Shown: positions 1-9,756, counted from the stretch's first letter. The stretch is 64,000 bases of DNA from Campylobacter concisus (GCF_003048405.1 NZ_PIQS01000005.1:1-64000), one strand, 5' to 3'. The notes: a model not told the origin generated them from the sequence alone. Numbers and translations are program-made.

Positions 1-256
1 AACTAAGTAAATATCACCATATTGTAAAGTAAATTTATTAAATTTTTAAGTAGAGCCCTTAAACTAAGCATCATAAAAATATTATTTAATAAATTTTATT
101 TTACAAATCTTACTAATACTTTAGAAAATTCTTAATAATTTTTCTTTTTTACTTATAAAGTCTTTTTATTGGACCTTAATAATTTTTATAAGCTATTTTT
201 AATTTGTATAATTAGATTAATATTTGCAAGAATTTGTAGTAAATATAAATTTTAAT

Positions 257-280
257 CTTGCCCCTACAATCAGGAGCAAG
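257..280 (-). terminator. Terminator-like hairpin after the ABC-F gene
   Basis: An 8-bp stem (257-264 with 273-280, one G-U pair) encloses an 8-nt loop. It lies 13 nt past the stop codon of the minus-strand ABC-F gene and is followed on that strand by an A/T-rich run. The rest of 1-256 is very AT-rich and holds no gene that I can support. Confidence 0.55.
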
Positions 281-292
281 GAATAACAAATT

Positions 293-1882
293 TTAGCTCT
301 CAAGCCCCAAATTTGCTCTATACTCTTCGTATGTGCCTTTAAAATCAACCACTTCGCCATTGCCTTTTAGATGTAAAATTCTATTTGCAAAGGCGTCTAT
401 TAGCTCCCTGTCGTGGCTCACGCAGATAACTGAGCCATTAAAGTTATAAAATGCCTCACCAAGTGCGATGATAGCCTCAAGATCGAGGTGGTTATTTGGC
501 TCATCCATGACAAGTAAATTTGGTCTATGAAGCATGAGCTGAGCTAGCCTTACTCGGTGTTTTTCGCCACCACTTAGCGCGCCCACTGCCTTTTCTTGCT
601 CAGCGCCACTAAAGAGCATCCTACCAAGACACTTTCTGATCTCGTCGATGTCCTTGTTTTTGGCATCTTGCAAATATTCATAAAGCTTTAGCTCGCCATC
701 TATCTTATTTACCGTATCTTGCGCAAAATATCCTAGCTCGATGGTAGCGCCTATATGTACCTCGCCCGCATCAGGCTTTAGTTCGCCCATTATGATCTTA
801 CAAAGCGTACTCTTGCCAACGCCGTTGTGGCCGATGATGGCTAGCTTGTCGCCCTTTTCAAGCTTAAAGTTAAAGTTTTCAAATATCACCTTATCATCAA
901 ATTTCTTACTAATGTTCTTTAGCTCTATTAGCTCATTTCCTATCTCGCGGTTTGCACGAAATAGAATGCTAGGATCACGCCTGCTTGAGACTGCGATCTC
1001 AGCGATATCTAGCTTTTCAAGCTGCTTTGCACGAGAGGTTGCCTGCTTTGCCTTGCTTGCATTTGCTGAAAATCTCGCGATAAATTTCTCCAGCTCCTCT
1101 TTCTCTTTTAGCTTCTTATCACGCTCCATCTCATGTTGCTTTGCGATCAAATTTGCAGCCATATACCAGTCGTCGTAGTTGCCTGAAAACTCGCGAATTT
1201 TCTTAAAATCCACATCCAAAATGTTTGTACAAACTCTATTTAAAAAGTGCCTATCATGGCTGATGACTACAAGCGTGCCCTCATGGCGGTTTAGCTCGTT
1301 TTCTAGCCATGCGATCGCGTCTATATCAAGATTGTTTGTCGGCTCGTCTAAGAACAAGATATCTGGCTTTGGAAATAGTACCTGCGCTAGCAAAACCTTA
1401 ACTTTATCTGAGTTTTCGACCTCGCTCATTAGCTTATCAAATTCATTTAGTCCAAGCGAGCTTAAAATTTTTTCTATCCTAGTCTCGTACTCGTAGCTTG
1501 GATCTTCCTCGGCGCTTATCATCTCAAGCTCACTTAAGCGATCGTTTATCTCATCTGTAAATTCCTCGCTCATATAGAGCTTTTCTTTCTCTTTAACAGC
1601 GTCATATAGGCGTTTGTTGCCATAAAGCACCGCATCTTTTAGCGTGAAATTTTCAAACGCAAACTGATCTTGCCCAAGCACGCCAACTTTTAGTCCATTT
1701 TCTATGATGATCTCGCCGCTAGTTGGCTCGATAGCTCCGCTTAAAATTTTTAAAAATGTCGATTTACCAGCGCCATTTGCACCGATTAGTCCGTATCTGT
1801 TGTGACGATTTAGCTTTAAATTTACATCCTCAAATAGCAAACTGCTTGCAAATCTTTGAGTAAGTCCCCTAACTTCTAACAT
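293..1882 (-). CDS. ABC-F family ATPase, YbiT-like (529 aa)
   Basis: This is a soluble protein with two ABC ATPase domains and no membrane segments, which is the ABC-F layout; members of the family act on ribosomes rather than in transport. The first Walker A (GANGAGKS) is at residues 34-41 and the first Walker B (FLDEP) is near 177-181. The second domain has GHNGVGKS near residue 350 and the signature LSGGEKHR near 438. The first-domain signature is degenerate, reading MSEVENSDKVKVLLAQ near 152-167, and I recall E. coli YbiT having a similar MSEV...VLLAQ segment. A charged helical linker rich in Lys and Glu joins the domains near 240-290. The gene stands alone, with a hairpin downstream. The family is secure; assignment to YbiT rather than another ABC-F branch is inference. 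Confidence 0.9.
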   Translation of the reverse strand: MLEVRGLTQRFASSLLFEDVNLKLNRHNRYGLIGANGAGKSTFLKILSGAIEPTSGEIIIENGLKVGVLGQDQFAFENFTLKDAVLYGNKRLYDAVKEKEKLYMSEEFTDEINDRLSELEMISAEEDPSYEYETRIEKILSSLGLNEFDKLMSEVENSDKVKVLLAQVLFPKPDILFLDEPTNNLDIDAIAWLENELNRHEGTLVVISHDRHFLNRVCTNILDVDFKKIREFSGNYDDWYMAANLIAKQHEMERDKKLKEKEELEKFIARFSANASKAKQATSRAKQLEKLDIAEIAVSSRRDPSILFRANREIGNELIELKNISKKFDDKVIFENFNFKLEKGDKLAIIGHNGVGKSTLCKIIMGELKPDAGEVHIGATIELGYFAQDTVNKIDGELKLYEYLQDAKNKDIDEIRKCLGRMLFSGAEQEKAVGALSGGEKHRVRLAQLMLHRPNLLVMDEPNNHLDLEAIIALGEAFYNFNGSVICVSHDRELIDAFANRILHLKGNGEVVDFKGTYEEYRANLGLES

Positions 1883-1942
1883 TATTTTTCCTTGAATTTA
1901 TTTTTTGCGATTTTGCCTAAAATTTGATTAAAAAGCCATTTG

Positions 1943-2488
1943 CTACTTTAGTCTAAAATGCCCCGTGATCTTGTAGTTATAAAGTATATTTTCTTCTTGC
2001 ACACCAGAGCCGATATTGTGGATGACAAGCGGTATTTGGCCTTCAAATTTATCTGAGATCACACCGATGTGAGGCAGATTTCTTGGCAGCATCCATGTGA
2101 CGATATCCCCTGGCAGAAATTTATCATCACTCACCTCAAAACCTTTCCTTTTTAGATAGGTAGCAATGTTTAAAACACGCCTGTGATCGATGTTTTTATC
2201 AGCCTTTTTAAGTCCCCACTTTTTAGGATAGCTTGCGAAATTTCTACTCATATCTTCAAAAACAAGTCTTTGCAGATCCATCTCTTGATGACGTAGCGCC
2301 CTTACCACAACGTCGGTGCAAACGCCCTTTTTGATATCCACGTCACCCATAGGATAGGCAAGTCTTTCGTAGCTTGGATCGTAACTTAGCGTCACACCGA
2401 TCTGCGACCTAGCGTCATTTACAAATTTGCTCGCCGAAAAGGCAAAAATTTGTGTGGCAAAAAGAGCCAAAAGCAGAAATTTCTTCAT
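1943..2488 (-). CDS. DUF1287 family secreted protein (181 aa)
   Basis: The protein begins with a cleavable-looking signal peptide (MKKFLLLALFATQIFAFSAS) and is probably periplasmic. The rest fits DUF1287 (E. coli YijF type): a GVCTDVV segment with a conserved Cys near residue 57, a conserved DHRRV segment, a PGDIVTW segment near 126, a conserved PHIGVI His, and a VIHNIG motif near the end. The Cys/His arrangement resembles the NlpC/P60 and transglutaminase-like fold, so a cysteine amidase or peptidase role is possible, but no activity is established. It lies 3 nt after the pgi stop codon, on the same strand, and is probably co-transcribed with pgi and galU. Confidence 0.8.
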   Translation of the reverse strand: MKKFLLLALFATQIFAFSASKFVNDARSQIGVTLSYDPSYERLAYPMGDVDIKKGVCTDVVVRALRHQEMDLQRLVFEDMSRNFASYPKKWGLKKADKNIDHRRVLNIATYLKRKGFEVSDDKFLPGDIVTWMLPRNLPHIGVISDKFEGQIPLVIHNIGSGVQEENILYNYKITGHFRLK

Positions 2489-2491
2489 TTC

Positions 2492-3712
2492 TTACTTTAA
2501 AAGCATGGTTTTTAGGATACGTTTTCCTATCTCAACGCCTGGCTGATCATAGGTGTTGATGCCTAGCATGATGCCAGTTGCCGAGGTTAGCAGCTCATAG
2601 TAAAAAATGAGCCAGCCAGCGTGAAACTCATCAAGCCTCTCAAGTGTGATCGTATCGACACTTATGCCCTCTTGCACCAGCGCCATAGCAGTCGCGTCGC
2701 ACTGCAAATTTATAAGCTCATTTAGGCTTAGACCTGCTACAAAATCGCACTCTTCAAGCCCTTTTAGACTAAAGTTTGGAATAGTCTTGTCGCTTGCGTG
2801 ATCTTTTATCTTTATAAATGTCACACTCTTATCTTTTACGCCGTCCATGATAAGCTGCAAAAAGCTGTGCTGATCGCGGCTGCCGACAAGTCCAACTGGC
2901 GTAAGGCCGACCCTTTTATAGCCTCTTTTTTTACCAAGACTCTCCGCCCAAAGCTGCACGTACCAGTCGTTAAATTCAAAAAATCTATCGCAATAGCTAA
3001 AAATGACATTTATACTGGCATTTCTGCTAGTGGCGTAGTGGTAGGCTTTAGCGACTATTAAGCTATCTTTTTGCTCGATGTATTGCTTTTTGCAAGCAAG
3101 CGCGCCCTCCAAAAGTGCCTTTATATCGTAGCCACAGATACCAAGAGGCACAAGACCGATCGCACTTAGCACGCTAAATCTTCCGCCAACATTTTTTGGG
3201 ATGTTAAAAAATTTAATGCCATTTTCTTTAGCGAAATTTTCTAAATTTGTGCCAGGATCTGTGATGATGAGGAAATTTTTGCCTAAATTTTGAGGTTTAA
3301 AGTCATCAAGCAAGCACTTAAAAATAGTGATCGTCTCGATCGTGTTGCCTGATTTTGAGCTTATTATAAAAAGTGTCTCGTCAAAATTTAGCCCGTCAAG
3401 CGTGCTTTTGTAGCTGCAAGGATCGACGTTATCTAAAAATAAAAGCTCTCTTTTTATCCCTTTTGTGCCATCAAGCATCGATTTTAGCGCCTTTACACCA
3501 AGACTACTGCCGCCAATGCCAACTAGCACGACGTTTTTGATATGAGCAAGGCCTTTTTCATACTCCTCGATCTCGCCAAGTAAATTTTGCCCAAGCACTG
3601 GCAGGTGGTAGTAGCCTATCTCGCCGCTTTCGTACTCATCGTTTATGCGTTTGGCGTAGGAGTCGATGACATCGCTACTTGCAAAGTTAAATTTAAATGA
3701 AGTTTCTATCAT
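2492..3712 (-). CDS. pgi: Glucose-6-phosphate isomerase (406 aa)
   Basis: This enzyme interconverts glucose-6-phosphate and fructose-6-phosphate in the cytoplasm. Sugar-phosphate-binding motifs are visible: GIGGSSLG near residue 65, SSKSGNTIET near 118, and the GSRDQHSFLQ segment near 285 that carries catalytic residues in the family. At 406 residues it is the short bacterial form rather than the 550-residue E. coli form. Its start overlaps the galU stop by 4 nt, so the two are translationally coupled. Since campylobacters generally lack a complete upper glycolysis, the pairing with galU points to a role in making sugar nucleotides for surface glycans; that last point is inference. Confidence 0.95.
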   Translation of the reverse strand: MIETSFKFNFASSDVIDSYAKRINDEYESGEIGYYHLPVLGQNLLGEIEEYEKGLAHIKNVVLVGIGGSSLGVKALKSMLDGTKGIKRELLFLDNVDPCSYKSTLDGLNFDETLFIISSKSGNTIETITIFKCLLDDFKPQNLGKNFLIITDPGTNLENFAKENGIKFFNIPKNVGGRFSVLSAIGLVPLGICGYDIKALLEGALACKKQYIEQKDSLIVAKAYHYATSRNASINVIFSYCDRFFEFNDWYVQLWAESLGKKRGYKRVGLTPVGLVGSRDQHSFLQLIMDGVKDKSVTFIKIKDHASDKTIPNFSLKGLEECDFVAGLSLNELINLQCDATAMALVQEGISVDTITLERLDEFHAGWLIFYYELLTSATGIMLGINTYDQPGVEIGKRILKTMLLK

Positions 3713-4530
3713 TTACTGCGCTCGTAAAAGAAATTTGTAGCCTCGACAAAGCCATCAATGCTACCGCAATCAAACCTTTTGCCTTTAAATTTATAAGCTA
3801 GCACCATGCCATCTTTTGCCTGCATTTTTAGCGCGTCTGTGATCTGAATTTCACCGTTTTTACCTGGTTTTGTTCGCTCTAAAATGTTAAAAATATCTGG
3901 CGTTAGGATGTAGCGACCAATTATCGCTAAATTTGTCGGAGCCTCGGCAGGATCAGGCTTTTCAACCATATCATCAACCATTATTAGATCATCTTCTATA
4001 AATCTACCACTTACAACGCCGTAAGACTTGGTCTGCTCTTTTGGCACTTCCATCACAGCAACTACACTGCAGCGATACTTTTCATAAATTTTAACCATCT
4101 GTGAAAGCACACCCTCGCCGTTTTCATTTATGCATAGATCATCTGCCAAAATGACCCCAAAAGCCTCGTCTCGAACTAGCGTTTTGCCCGTATAAATGGC
4201 ATGTCCAAGCCCTTTCATGGCATTTTGCCTAGTAAATGAAAATGTGCATGAGCTCATTAAATTTCTAACTTCGCTTAGCAGTGACTCTTTAGAGCTGCCA
4301 GCGATCTCTTTTTCTAGCTCATAGCTGATGTCAAAATAGTCCTCAAGCGCCCTTTTTCCGCGTCCTGTGACAAATGCCATATTATCCATGCCGGCCTCAA
4401 GCGCCTCATCAACGCCGTAGTGAATGAGCGGTTTTGTAAGTATCGGCAACATCTCTTTTGGGAGCGATTTTGTAGCTGGCAAAAACCTCGTTCCGTATCC
4501 AGCCGCTGGAAATAGGCAAGTTTGTATCAT
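3709..4530 (-). CDS. galU: UTP-glucose-1-phosphate uridylyltransferase (273 aa)
   Basis: The enzyme makes UDP-glucose from UTP and glucose-1-phosphate for lipooligosaccharide and other glycans. The N-terminal nucleotide-binding motif AAGYGTRFLPATKSLPKEM lies near residues 8-26, followed by GLGHAIYTGK near 107, the LADDL motif near 128 and VEKP near 190. The length is normal. It is the first gene of a minus-strand set (galU-pgi-DUF1287) and diverges from the yigZ-type gene across a 125-bp AT-rich intergenic region. Confidence 0.95.
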   Translation of the reverse strand: MIQTCLFPAAGYGTRFLPATKSLPKEMLPILTKPLIHYGVDEALEAGMDNMAFVTGRGKRALEDYFDISYELEKEIAGSSKESLLSEVRNLMSSCTFSFTRQNAMKGLGHAIYTGKTLVRDEAFGVILADDLCINENGEGVLSQMVKIYEKYRCSVVAVMEVPKEQTKSYGVVSGRFIEDDLIMVDDMVEKPDPAEAPTNLAIIGRYILTPDIFNILERTKPGKNGEIQITDALKMQAKDGMVLAYKFKGKRFDCGSIDGFVEATNFFYERSK

Positions 4531-4620
4531 TTTAGTCCTTCATGAAAAATTGCAAAATTCTACTATTTTTTCCTTAATAATATAAATTTGTCTGAATTTA
4601 CAAGGCTTTAATTAGCAAAA

Positions 4621-4627
4621 TGATAAT
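4621..4627 (+). promoter_or_regulatory. Candidate -10 element for the YigZ-type gene
   Basis: TGATAAT ends 28 nt before the TTG start at 4656, in the AT-rich divergent region between galU and the YigZ-type gene. Campylobacter sigma70 promoters need little beyond a -10 element, so this is plausible but not proved. Confidence 0.4.
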
Positions 4628-4655
4628 ATTTTAAAATTTAAAGAAAAGAGCAAAT

Positions 4656-5297
4656 TTGCAGACGATTGATAGGATTTTTAAAGCTCAGCTTGATATAAAA
4701 AAGTCAAATTTCTTAGCATTTTTGTGCCCGATAAGCTCGTTTAAAAGCTTGCACGAACACCTAAAAGAGGAACATTTTAAGGCTGTTCACGTAGTTTGGG
4801 CGACAAGAGAGCTAAACAAATACGGCCAAATTGTCGAAAATCAAAGCGATGATGGCGAGCCAAAGGGCACTAGCGGCCAGCCGAGCCTAAATGCGCTAAG
4901 GGGCGCCCAGCTCATAAACGTTGGCGTCTTGATAGTTCGCTACTTTGGCGGGATAAAGCTTGGCACTGGAGGGTTAGTCAGAGCCTACTCAGGAGCCGTA
5001 AATGAAGTGATAAACGAGGCGATAAAAGATGGTGGCGTGATGAAATTTGAGATAAAAGATGAGTCTAAATTTTTTACGCCGTTTTCGCTCATGAGCCGCT
5101 TTGAGCACTATTTTTCTACTAAAAATTTAAGCGAGTTTGAAAGGGAATTTAATGACTCTGGAGCGATCTGGAGCATAAATTTAAACGAGGCTGAGTTTGC
5201 AGAGCTATTTAAATTTTGCAAAGAATTTAAAGCGACCGAGTTTAAATTTTTAGCCCTTGCACTTAGTAGCAAGAGCTTATTCGCTCATCAAAGCTAA
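4656..5297 (+). CDS. YigZ / IMPACT family protein (213 aa)
   Basis: The N-terminal half carries the UPF0029 (IMPACT) signature: a KFIA-like KSNFLAFL start, a DDGEPKGTSGQP segment near residue 70 and RYFGGIKLGTGGLVRAYS near 98-115. The C-terminal part corresponds to the DUF1949 domain of bacterial YigZ. The family is widely conserved; relatives are linked to translation control or peptide turnover, but the bacterial function is not established. The start is a TTG at 4656, with GAAAAGAG upstream as a purine-rich ribosome site; no in-frame ATG lies close by. It is followed by lgt after 40 nt. Confidence 0.85.
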   Translation: MQTIDRIFKAQLDIKKSNFLAFLCPISSFKSLHEHLKEEHFKAVHVVWATRELNKYGQIVENQSDDGEPKGTSGQPSLNALRGAQLINVGVLIVRYFGGIKLGTGGLVRAYSGAVNEVINEAIKDGGVMKFEIKDESKFFTPFSLMSRFEHYFSTKNLSEFEREFNDSGAIWSINLNEAEFAELFKFCKEFKATEFKFLALALSSKSLFAHQS

Positions 5298-5337
5298 ATC
5301 ATTGTAAAATCGCAAAAATTTTAAAAAGAAAGTAAAA

Positions 5338-6153
5338 ATGGAAATTTGGAACGACATTTATAACCACTTTAACCCAGTTGCCTTTAGTCTTTTTGGCTTT
5401 AGTGTGCACTGGTACGGGCTTATGTATATTTTAGCCCTTGTTTTGGCACTTGCCATGGCAAAATATCTCGTTAAAAAAGATAAAATCCCAATCTCAAATC
5501 AGCTTTTGGATAACTACTTTTTCTGGGTTGAAATAGGCGTTATTTTAGGCGCTAGGCTCGGCTGGGTTTTAGTCTATTCAGGCGAAGTAAGCTACTACTT
5601 GACACAACCTTGGCAAATTTTTAATCCATTTCATAACGGCGAATTTATAGGAATTCGTGGCATGAGTTACCACGGAGCAGTAGTTGGCTTTTTGCTTGCA
5701 ACATATCTATTTTGTAAAAGGTACAAACAAAATTTATGGCAGCTACTTGATCTTTGTGCCGTTTGCATACCTTTTGGCTATACATTTGGCAGGATAGGAA
5801 ATTTCTTAAATCAAGAGCTTTTTGGACGAGTTACAGATGTGTCTTGGGCGATAAATGTTTTTGGTCAGCTAAGGCATCCTAGCCAGCTTTACGAGGCATT
5901 CTTAGAAGGTTTAGTTATTTTTATTATTTTATTTTTATATAGAAAATTTAAGAAATTTAATGGCGAGCTGATAGCGCTTTATGCTATTTTATACACTTTT
6001 GCAAGATTTATTTGCGAGTTTTTTAGAGAGCCTGACTCAGGGCTTGGATTTATTATTTTTAGTCTTTCAATGGGTCAAATTTTATCACTTATCATGTGTG
6101 GTTTTGGAATTTTTATTTATGCCATGCTTTATAAAAAATTTTCAAAGCTCTAA
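5338..6153 (+). CDS. lgt: Prolipoprotein diacylglyceryl transferase (271 aa)
   Basis: This inner-membrane enzyme moves diacylglycerol from phosphatidylglycerol to the lipobox cysteine of prolipoproteins. The Lgt signature [14 protein letters not shown] lies near residues 151-164, preceded by the GMSYHGA segment near 103 with the conserved His. About seven hydrophobic helices can be counted. It would act on lipoproteins such as FlpA and the lipoprotein binding protein encoded in this window. The start ATG follows AAAGAAAG. The next gene, frdC, has its own promoter-like region. Confidence 0.95.
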   Translation: MEIWNDIYNHFNPVAFSLFGFSVHWYGLMYILALVLALAMAKYLVKKDKIPISNQLLDNYFFWVEIGVILGARLGWVLVYSGEVSYYLTQPWQIFNPFHNGEFIGIRGMSYHGAVVGFLLATYLFCKRYKQNLWQLLDLCAVCIPFGYTFGRIGNFLNQELFGRVTDVSWAINVFGQLRHPSQLYEAFLEGLVIFIILFLYRKFKKFNGELIALYAILYTFARFICEFFREPDSGLGFIIFSLSMGQILSLIMCGFGIFIYAMLYKKFSKL

Positions 6154-6208
6154 TATAAGTGTTTAAAAAATATTAAAGTAAAAATCTGCTAGCATTAGCT
6201 TTATCAAT

Positions 6209-6234
6209 TAATACTAATATTTAAATTAGTATTA
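6209..6234. promoter_or_regulatory. Perfect inverted repeat upstream of frdC
   Basis: TAATACTAAT and ATTAGTATTA form a perfect 10-bp inverted repeat around a 6-nt spacer. It ends 6 nt before a GATAAT -10-like element (6241-6246), in the place a regulator would bind to control the fumarate reductase operon. No regulator can be named from sequence alone. Confidence 0.5.
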
Positions 6235-6240
6235 AGAAAT

Positions 6241-6246
6241 GATAAT
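6241..6246 (+). promoter_or_regulatory. Candidate -10 element of the frdCAB promoter
   Basis: GATAAT (TGATAAT including the preceding base) lies 26 nt before the frdC start, with TTAGGAGGG as a strong ribosome-binding site between them. It sits just downstream of the 10-bp inverted repeat. Confidence 0.5.
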
Positions 6247-6272
6247 TTATTTCAAATTTCTTAGGAGGGCTC

Positions 6273-6971
6273 ATGACCGGGCTTATAGAAGGTTTTTTGG
6301 GAAAACGGTCGGACGACAAAAAAAGTCGCACTCCAGCCGCTTGGGATAGATGGCAAAGTATTACAGGGTTTATTTTGGCCTGTTTTATATTGTGTCATAT
6401 GGTTTTTACTTCTACTATACTACTTGGCAAAGACGCATTTAACGCTGTCGTAGGGTTTGCGGAGGCTAAATTTTTATTCGGCGAGGCTACTTGGTGGATT
6501 ACTAACGTCATAGCTGCGGTAATATTTGCCATTTTTATCGCTCATGCATTTTTAGCTATGAGAAAATTTCCAGCAAACTACAGACAATATCTAATGTTTA
6601 GAGGCCACAAAGACCGCATGAAGCACCTTGATACTACGCTTTGGTGGTTTCAGTTTTTAACCGGTTTTGCTCTATTTTTCGCAGCCAGCGCACATCTAGT
6701 GGATATAGTCTTTGGCGGACACATCACTGCCGACAAATCAGCGGCTGCATTTCATCAACTAGAAATTTTCTACTTCGCACTACTTGTTTTTATGGTCGTT
6801 CACGCTAGTATCGGTATGTACCGCTTGTATGTCAAATGGATAAGCATTGATGGTGCAAATAAGCACGAAATGTTTGCCAAAAGAAATAAGGCAAAAACAA
6901 TTGTATTTGCCGTTTATGGCATACTTGCTATAATTGCGCTAATTGCCGATTTCGTGTGGATCAGCCATTAA
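6273..6971 (+). CDS. frdC: Fumarate reductase cytochrome b subunit (232 aa)
   Basis: This is the di-heme membrane anchor that passes electrons from menaquinol to FrdAB, of the Wolinella succinogenes type. Five hydrophobic helices are visible. Candidate heme-ligand histidines are H42, H91, H141 and H177; the first three sit two residues earlier than the Wolinella ligands that I recall (44, 93, 143). The ATG has a strong upstream AGGAGGG site. The operon order frdC-frdA-frdB and the anchor type match other epsilonproteobacteria. The complex serves fumarate respiration in microaerobic or anaerobic growth, and may also oxidise succinate. Confidence 0.93.
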   Translation: MTGLIEGFLGKRSDDKKSRTPAAWDRWQSITGFILACFILCHMVFTSTILLGKDAFNAVVGFAEAKFLFGEATWWITNVIAAVIFAIFIAHAFLAMRKFPANYRQYLMFRGHKDRMKHLDTTLWWFQFLTGFALFFAASAHLVDIVFGGHITADKSAAAFHQLEIFYFALLVFMVVHASIGMYRLYVKWISIDGANKHEMFAKRNKAKTIVFAVYGILAIIALIADFVWISH

Positions 6972-6985
6972 AAAGGAGCTAGAAG

Positions 6986-9004
6986 ATGAATGTAAAATAT
7001 TATGATGCATTAGTTATCGGAGGCGGTCTAGCTGGTCTTAGAGCTGCTGTGGCTGCTGGAGAAAAGGGCTTAAGCACCGTCGTTTTAAGTCTCATACCTG
7101 TAAAGCGCTCGCACTCTGCGGCTGCGCAAGGCGGTATGCAAGCCTCTTTGGGAAATTCAAAAATGAGCGAAGGCGACAACGAGGACGTACACTTTGCCGA
7201 CACGGTAAAAGGTAGCGACTGGGGCTGCGATCAGCAAGTAGCGCGTATGTTTTGTCAAACCGCGCCTAAGGCGATCCGCGAGCTAGCTGCTTGGGGCGTG
7301 CCTTGGACTCGTATAACAAAAGGCGAGAGAAGCGCTATCATCAACGCTCAAAAAACGACTATCGTAGAAAAAGAAGAGGTCCACGGACTCATCCACTCTC
7401 GCGACTTTGGCGGAACTAAAAAATGGAGAACATGCTTTACGGCCGACGCCACCGGTCACACTATGCTTTTTGCCGTAGCAAACGAAGCTCTAAAGCACAA
7501 CGTAGAAATTCACGATAGAAAAGAAGCTATCGCGCTAATCCACGCAAACAACCGCTGTTATGGTGCGATCGTTCGCGATCTAGTTAACGGCGAGATCACG
7601 GCTTACGTCGCAAAAGGCACACTAATCGCAACCGGTGGCTATGGTAGGGTTTATAAACACACTACAAACGCCGTAGTTTGCGAGGGTATCGGCGCGGCCA
7701 TCGCTCTTGAGACGGGAGTTGCGCAACTAGGAAATATGGAAGCGGTGCAGTTTCACCCAACTCCGATCGTTCCAAGCGGTATCTTGCTAACAGAAGGTTG
7801 CCGCGGCGACGGCGGAATTTTACGCGACGTGGACGGATATCGCTTTATGCCCGACTACGAGCCTGAGAAAAAAGAGCTAGCTAGCCGCGACGTCGTAAGC
7901 CGCCGCATCATGGAGCATATCCGCGCAGGCAAGGGCGTACCTAGCCCATACGGATATCACGTTTGGCTTGATATCTCGATCCTAGGACGTGAGCATATCG
8001 AGAAAAACTTACGCGACGTTCAAGAAATTTGCGAAATCTTTAACGGCATCGATCCTGCCGACACCGAAGTATATACCGACGAAAACGGTCGCCAACGCGG
8101 TAAAGGCTGGGCGCCGATCCTTCCTATGCAGCACTACTCTATGGGCGGCATCAAGACAAAGCCTACAGGCGAGAGTCCGACGCTAGCGGGTCTATTTAGC
8201 GCGGGCGAGGCTGCGTGCTGGGATATGCACGGATTTAACCGCCTAGGCGGCAACTCCGTTTCAGAAACAGTCGTAGCCGGCATGATCGTTGGGGACTATT
8301 TTGCCGACTACTGCGGCAGCCATGAGATAGATATAAATACCGCAGATATCGAAAAATTCGTTAAAAAAGAGGAAGACTATCTAAAAAGCCTAGTAGAAAA
8401 AGAGGGCAAATTTAACGTATTTGAGATCAAAAATAAGATGAAAGATATCATGTGGGAGCATGTGGCGATCTTTAGAACCGGCGAAGGTCTAGCCGTAGCG
8501 GTAAAAGAGCTTGAAGAGCTTTATAAGCAATCTTTAGATGTCAAAGTCACAAACAAGGCGCTATTTGGCAACCCTGAGCTTGAGGAGGCTTACCGCGTAC
8601 CAAAGATGCTAAAGCTTGCCCTTTGTATCGCAAAAGGCGCGCTTGATCGCACAGAAAGCCGCGGAGCGCACTGCCGCGAAGACTATCCGAAACGCGACGA
8701 CCTAAACTGGCTAAACAGAACTCTAACTAGCTGGAAAGAGGGCGATACGCTACCGACTATCGTGTATGAGCCGCTTGATATTATGAAAATGGAGATGCCA
8801 CCAGCATTTAGAGGCTATGGTGCGAAAGGTAATATTATTGAGCATCCAGATAGCGCCATCCGCCAAAAAGAGGTTGATGAAATTCGTGAGAAAATGCAAG
8901 CTGAAGGTAAAAGCAGACAAGAAATTCAAGAGGCTTTAATGCACTATGATCTTCAACCAAAATATAAAGCACCAAACGAAAGAGCAGGAATAGGATATGA
9001 GTAG
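6986..9004 (+). CDS. frdA: Fumarate reductase flavoprotein subunit (672 aa)
   Basis: This catalytic subunit reduces fumarate to succinate. The FAD-binding GGGLAGL motif is at residues 12-18. [10 protein letters not shown] at 41-50 contains H43, the expected site of covalent FAD attachment. Substrate-site segments [14 protein letters not shown] and GGNSVSET follow in the usual order. AAAGGAG precedes the ATG. Codon use is uneven: most of 7000-8750 uses many G/C-ending codons (GCG, CGC, GAC), while from about 8770 to the end it returns to the A/T-rich style of the neighbours. The reading frame is intact, which suggests homologous recombination with a more GC-rich relative. Confidence 0.97.
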   Translation: MNVKYYDALVIGGGLAGLRAAVAAGEKGLSTVVLSLIPVKRSHSAAAQGGMQASLGNSKMSEGDNEDVHFADTVKGSDWGCDQQVARMFCQTAPKAIRELAAWGVPWTRITKGERSAIINAQKTTIVEKEEVHGLIHSRDFGGTKKWRTCFTADATGHTMLFAVANEALKHNVEIHDRKEAIALIHANNRCYGAIVRDLVNGEITAYVAKGTLIATGGYGRVYKHTTNAVVCEGIGAAIALETGVAQLGNMEAVQFHPTPIVPSGILLTEGCRGDGGILRDVDGYRFMPDYEPEKKELASRDVVSRRIMEHIRAGKGVPSPYGYHVWLDISILGREHIEKNLRDVQEICEIFNGIDPADTEVYTDENGRQRGKGWAPILPMQHYSMGGIKTKPTGESPTLAGLFSAGEAACWDMHGFNRLGGNSVSETVVAGMIVGDYFADYCGSHEIDINTADIEKFVKKEEDYLKSLVEKEGKFNVFEIKNKMKDIMWEHVAIFRTGEGLAVAVKELEELYKQSLDVKVTNKALFGNPELEEAYRVPKMLKLALCIAKGALDRTESRGAHCREDYPKRDDLNWLNRTLTSWKEGDTLPTIVYEPLDIMKMEMPPAFRGYGAKGNIIEHPDSAIRQKEVDEIREKMQAEGKSRQEIQEALMHYDLQPKYKAPNERAGIGYE

Positions 9005-9716
9005 AAAAATAACCATAAAAGCATTTAAATATAATCCGTTAAGCAAAATTTCAAAGCCGCATTTCGCGACCTACGAGTTAGAAGAGACTGATGGTATGAC
9101 GTTATTTATCGCATTAAATATGATTCGCGAGAAATTTGACCCAGATCTTAGCTTTGACTTTGTTTGTCGTGCTGGAATCTGTGGAAGTTGTGGCATGCTT
9201 GTAAATGGTAAGCCAAGATTAGCTTGTAGAACTCTTACTAAAGATTTTGAAAGCGGAGTAATTGAGCTTATGCCTTTGCCAGTATTTAAGTTACTAAAAG
9301 ACTTAAGCGTAGACACCGGCAACTGGATGAACGCGATGAGTAAGCGCGTGGAGAGCTGGATACACACCGACCATGAGACCGATATATCTAAGCTTGAGGA
9401 AAAGGTTGAGCCCGAAGTTGCGCAAGAGGTATTTGAGCTTGATCGCTGCATCGAGTGCGGTATCTGCGTAGCTGCGTGCGGTACGGCTATCATGAGGCCT
9501 GATTTCATCGGTGCGGTCGGACTTAACCGCGTAGCTAGGTTTAAAATCGACGCGCTTGATAAACGAACCGATGAGGACTTTTATGAGCTTATAGGCGACG
9601 ATGACGGCGTATTTGGCTGTATGACTTTACTAGGCTGTGAAGACAACTGCCCTAAACACTTACCACTTCAAAGTCGCATAGCTTATATGCGTAGAAAAAT
9701 GGCTGCTATAAAGTAG
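8997..9716 (+). CDS. frdB: Fumarate reductase iron-sulfur subunit (239 aa)
   Basis: This subunit relays electrons from FrdC hemes to the FrdA flavin. The [2Fe-2S] cysteines are C57, C62, C65 and C77. The second cluster region has [12 protein letters not shown] near residues 151-162, and the C-terminal [10 protein letters not shown] segment follows near 210. Spacing fits the [2Fe-2S], [4Fe-4S], [3Fe-4S] arrangement. The ATG overlaps the frdA stop by 8 nt, so translation is coupled. The first 300 nt are AT-rich and roughly 9305-9600 is GC-rich, continuing the composition mosaic seen in frdA. A strong hairpin terminator follows. Confidence 0.97.
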   Translation: MSRKITIKAFKYNPLSKISKPHFATYELEETDGMTLFIALNMIREKFDPDLSFDFVCRAGICGSCGMLVNGKPRLACRTLTKDFESGVIELMPLPVFKLLKDLSVDTGNWMNAMSKRVESWIHTDHETDISKLEEKVEPEVAQEVFELDRCIECGICVAACGTAIMRPDFIGAVGLNRVARFKIDALDKRTDEDFYELIGDDDGVFGCMTLLGCEDNCPKHLPLQSRIAYMRRKMAAIK

Positions 9717-9720
9717 CAAA

Positions 9721-9737
9721 GGGGCTGTAAAAGCCCC
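9721..9737 (+). terminator. Terminator of the frdCAB operon
   Basis: GGGGCT and AGCCCC form a perfect 6-bp G/C-rich stem around GTAAA, 5 nt after the frdB stop, followed by AAATTTACTT. It probably also serves the small convergent gene on the other strand. Confidence 0.7.
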
Positions 9738-9756
9738 AAATTTACTTCTAAATTTG

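Noticed and set aside
741..1496. Plus-strand ORFs of 145 and 105 codons opposite the ABC-F gene
   Set aside because: They lie wholly opposite the ABC-F coding sequence and give Ser/Phe/Leu-rich translations with no motif, typical antisense shadows.
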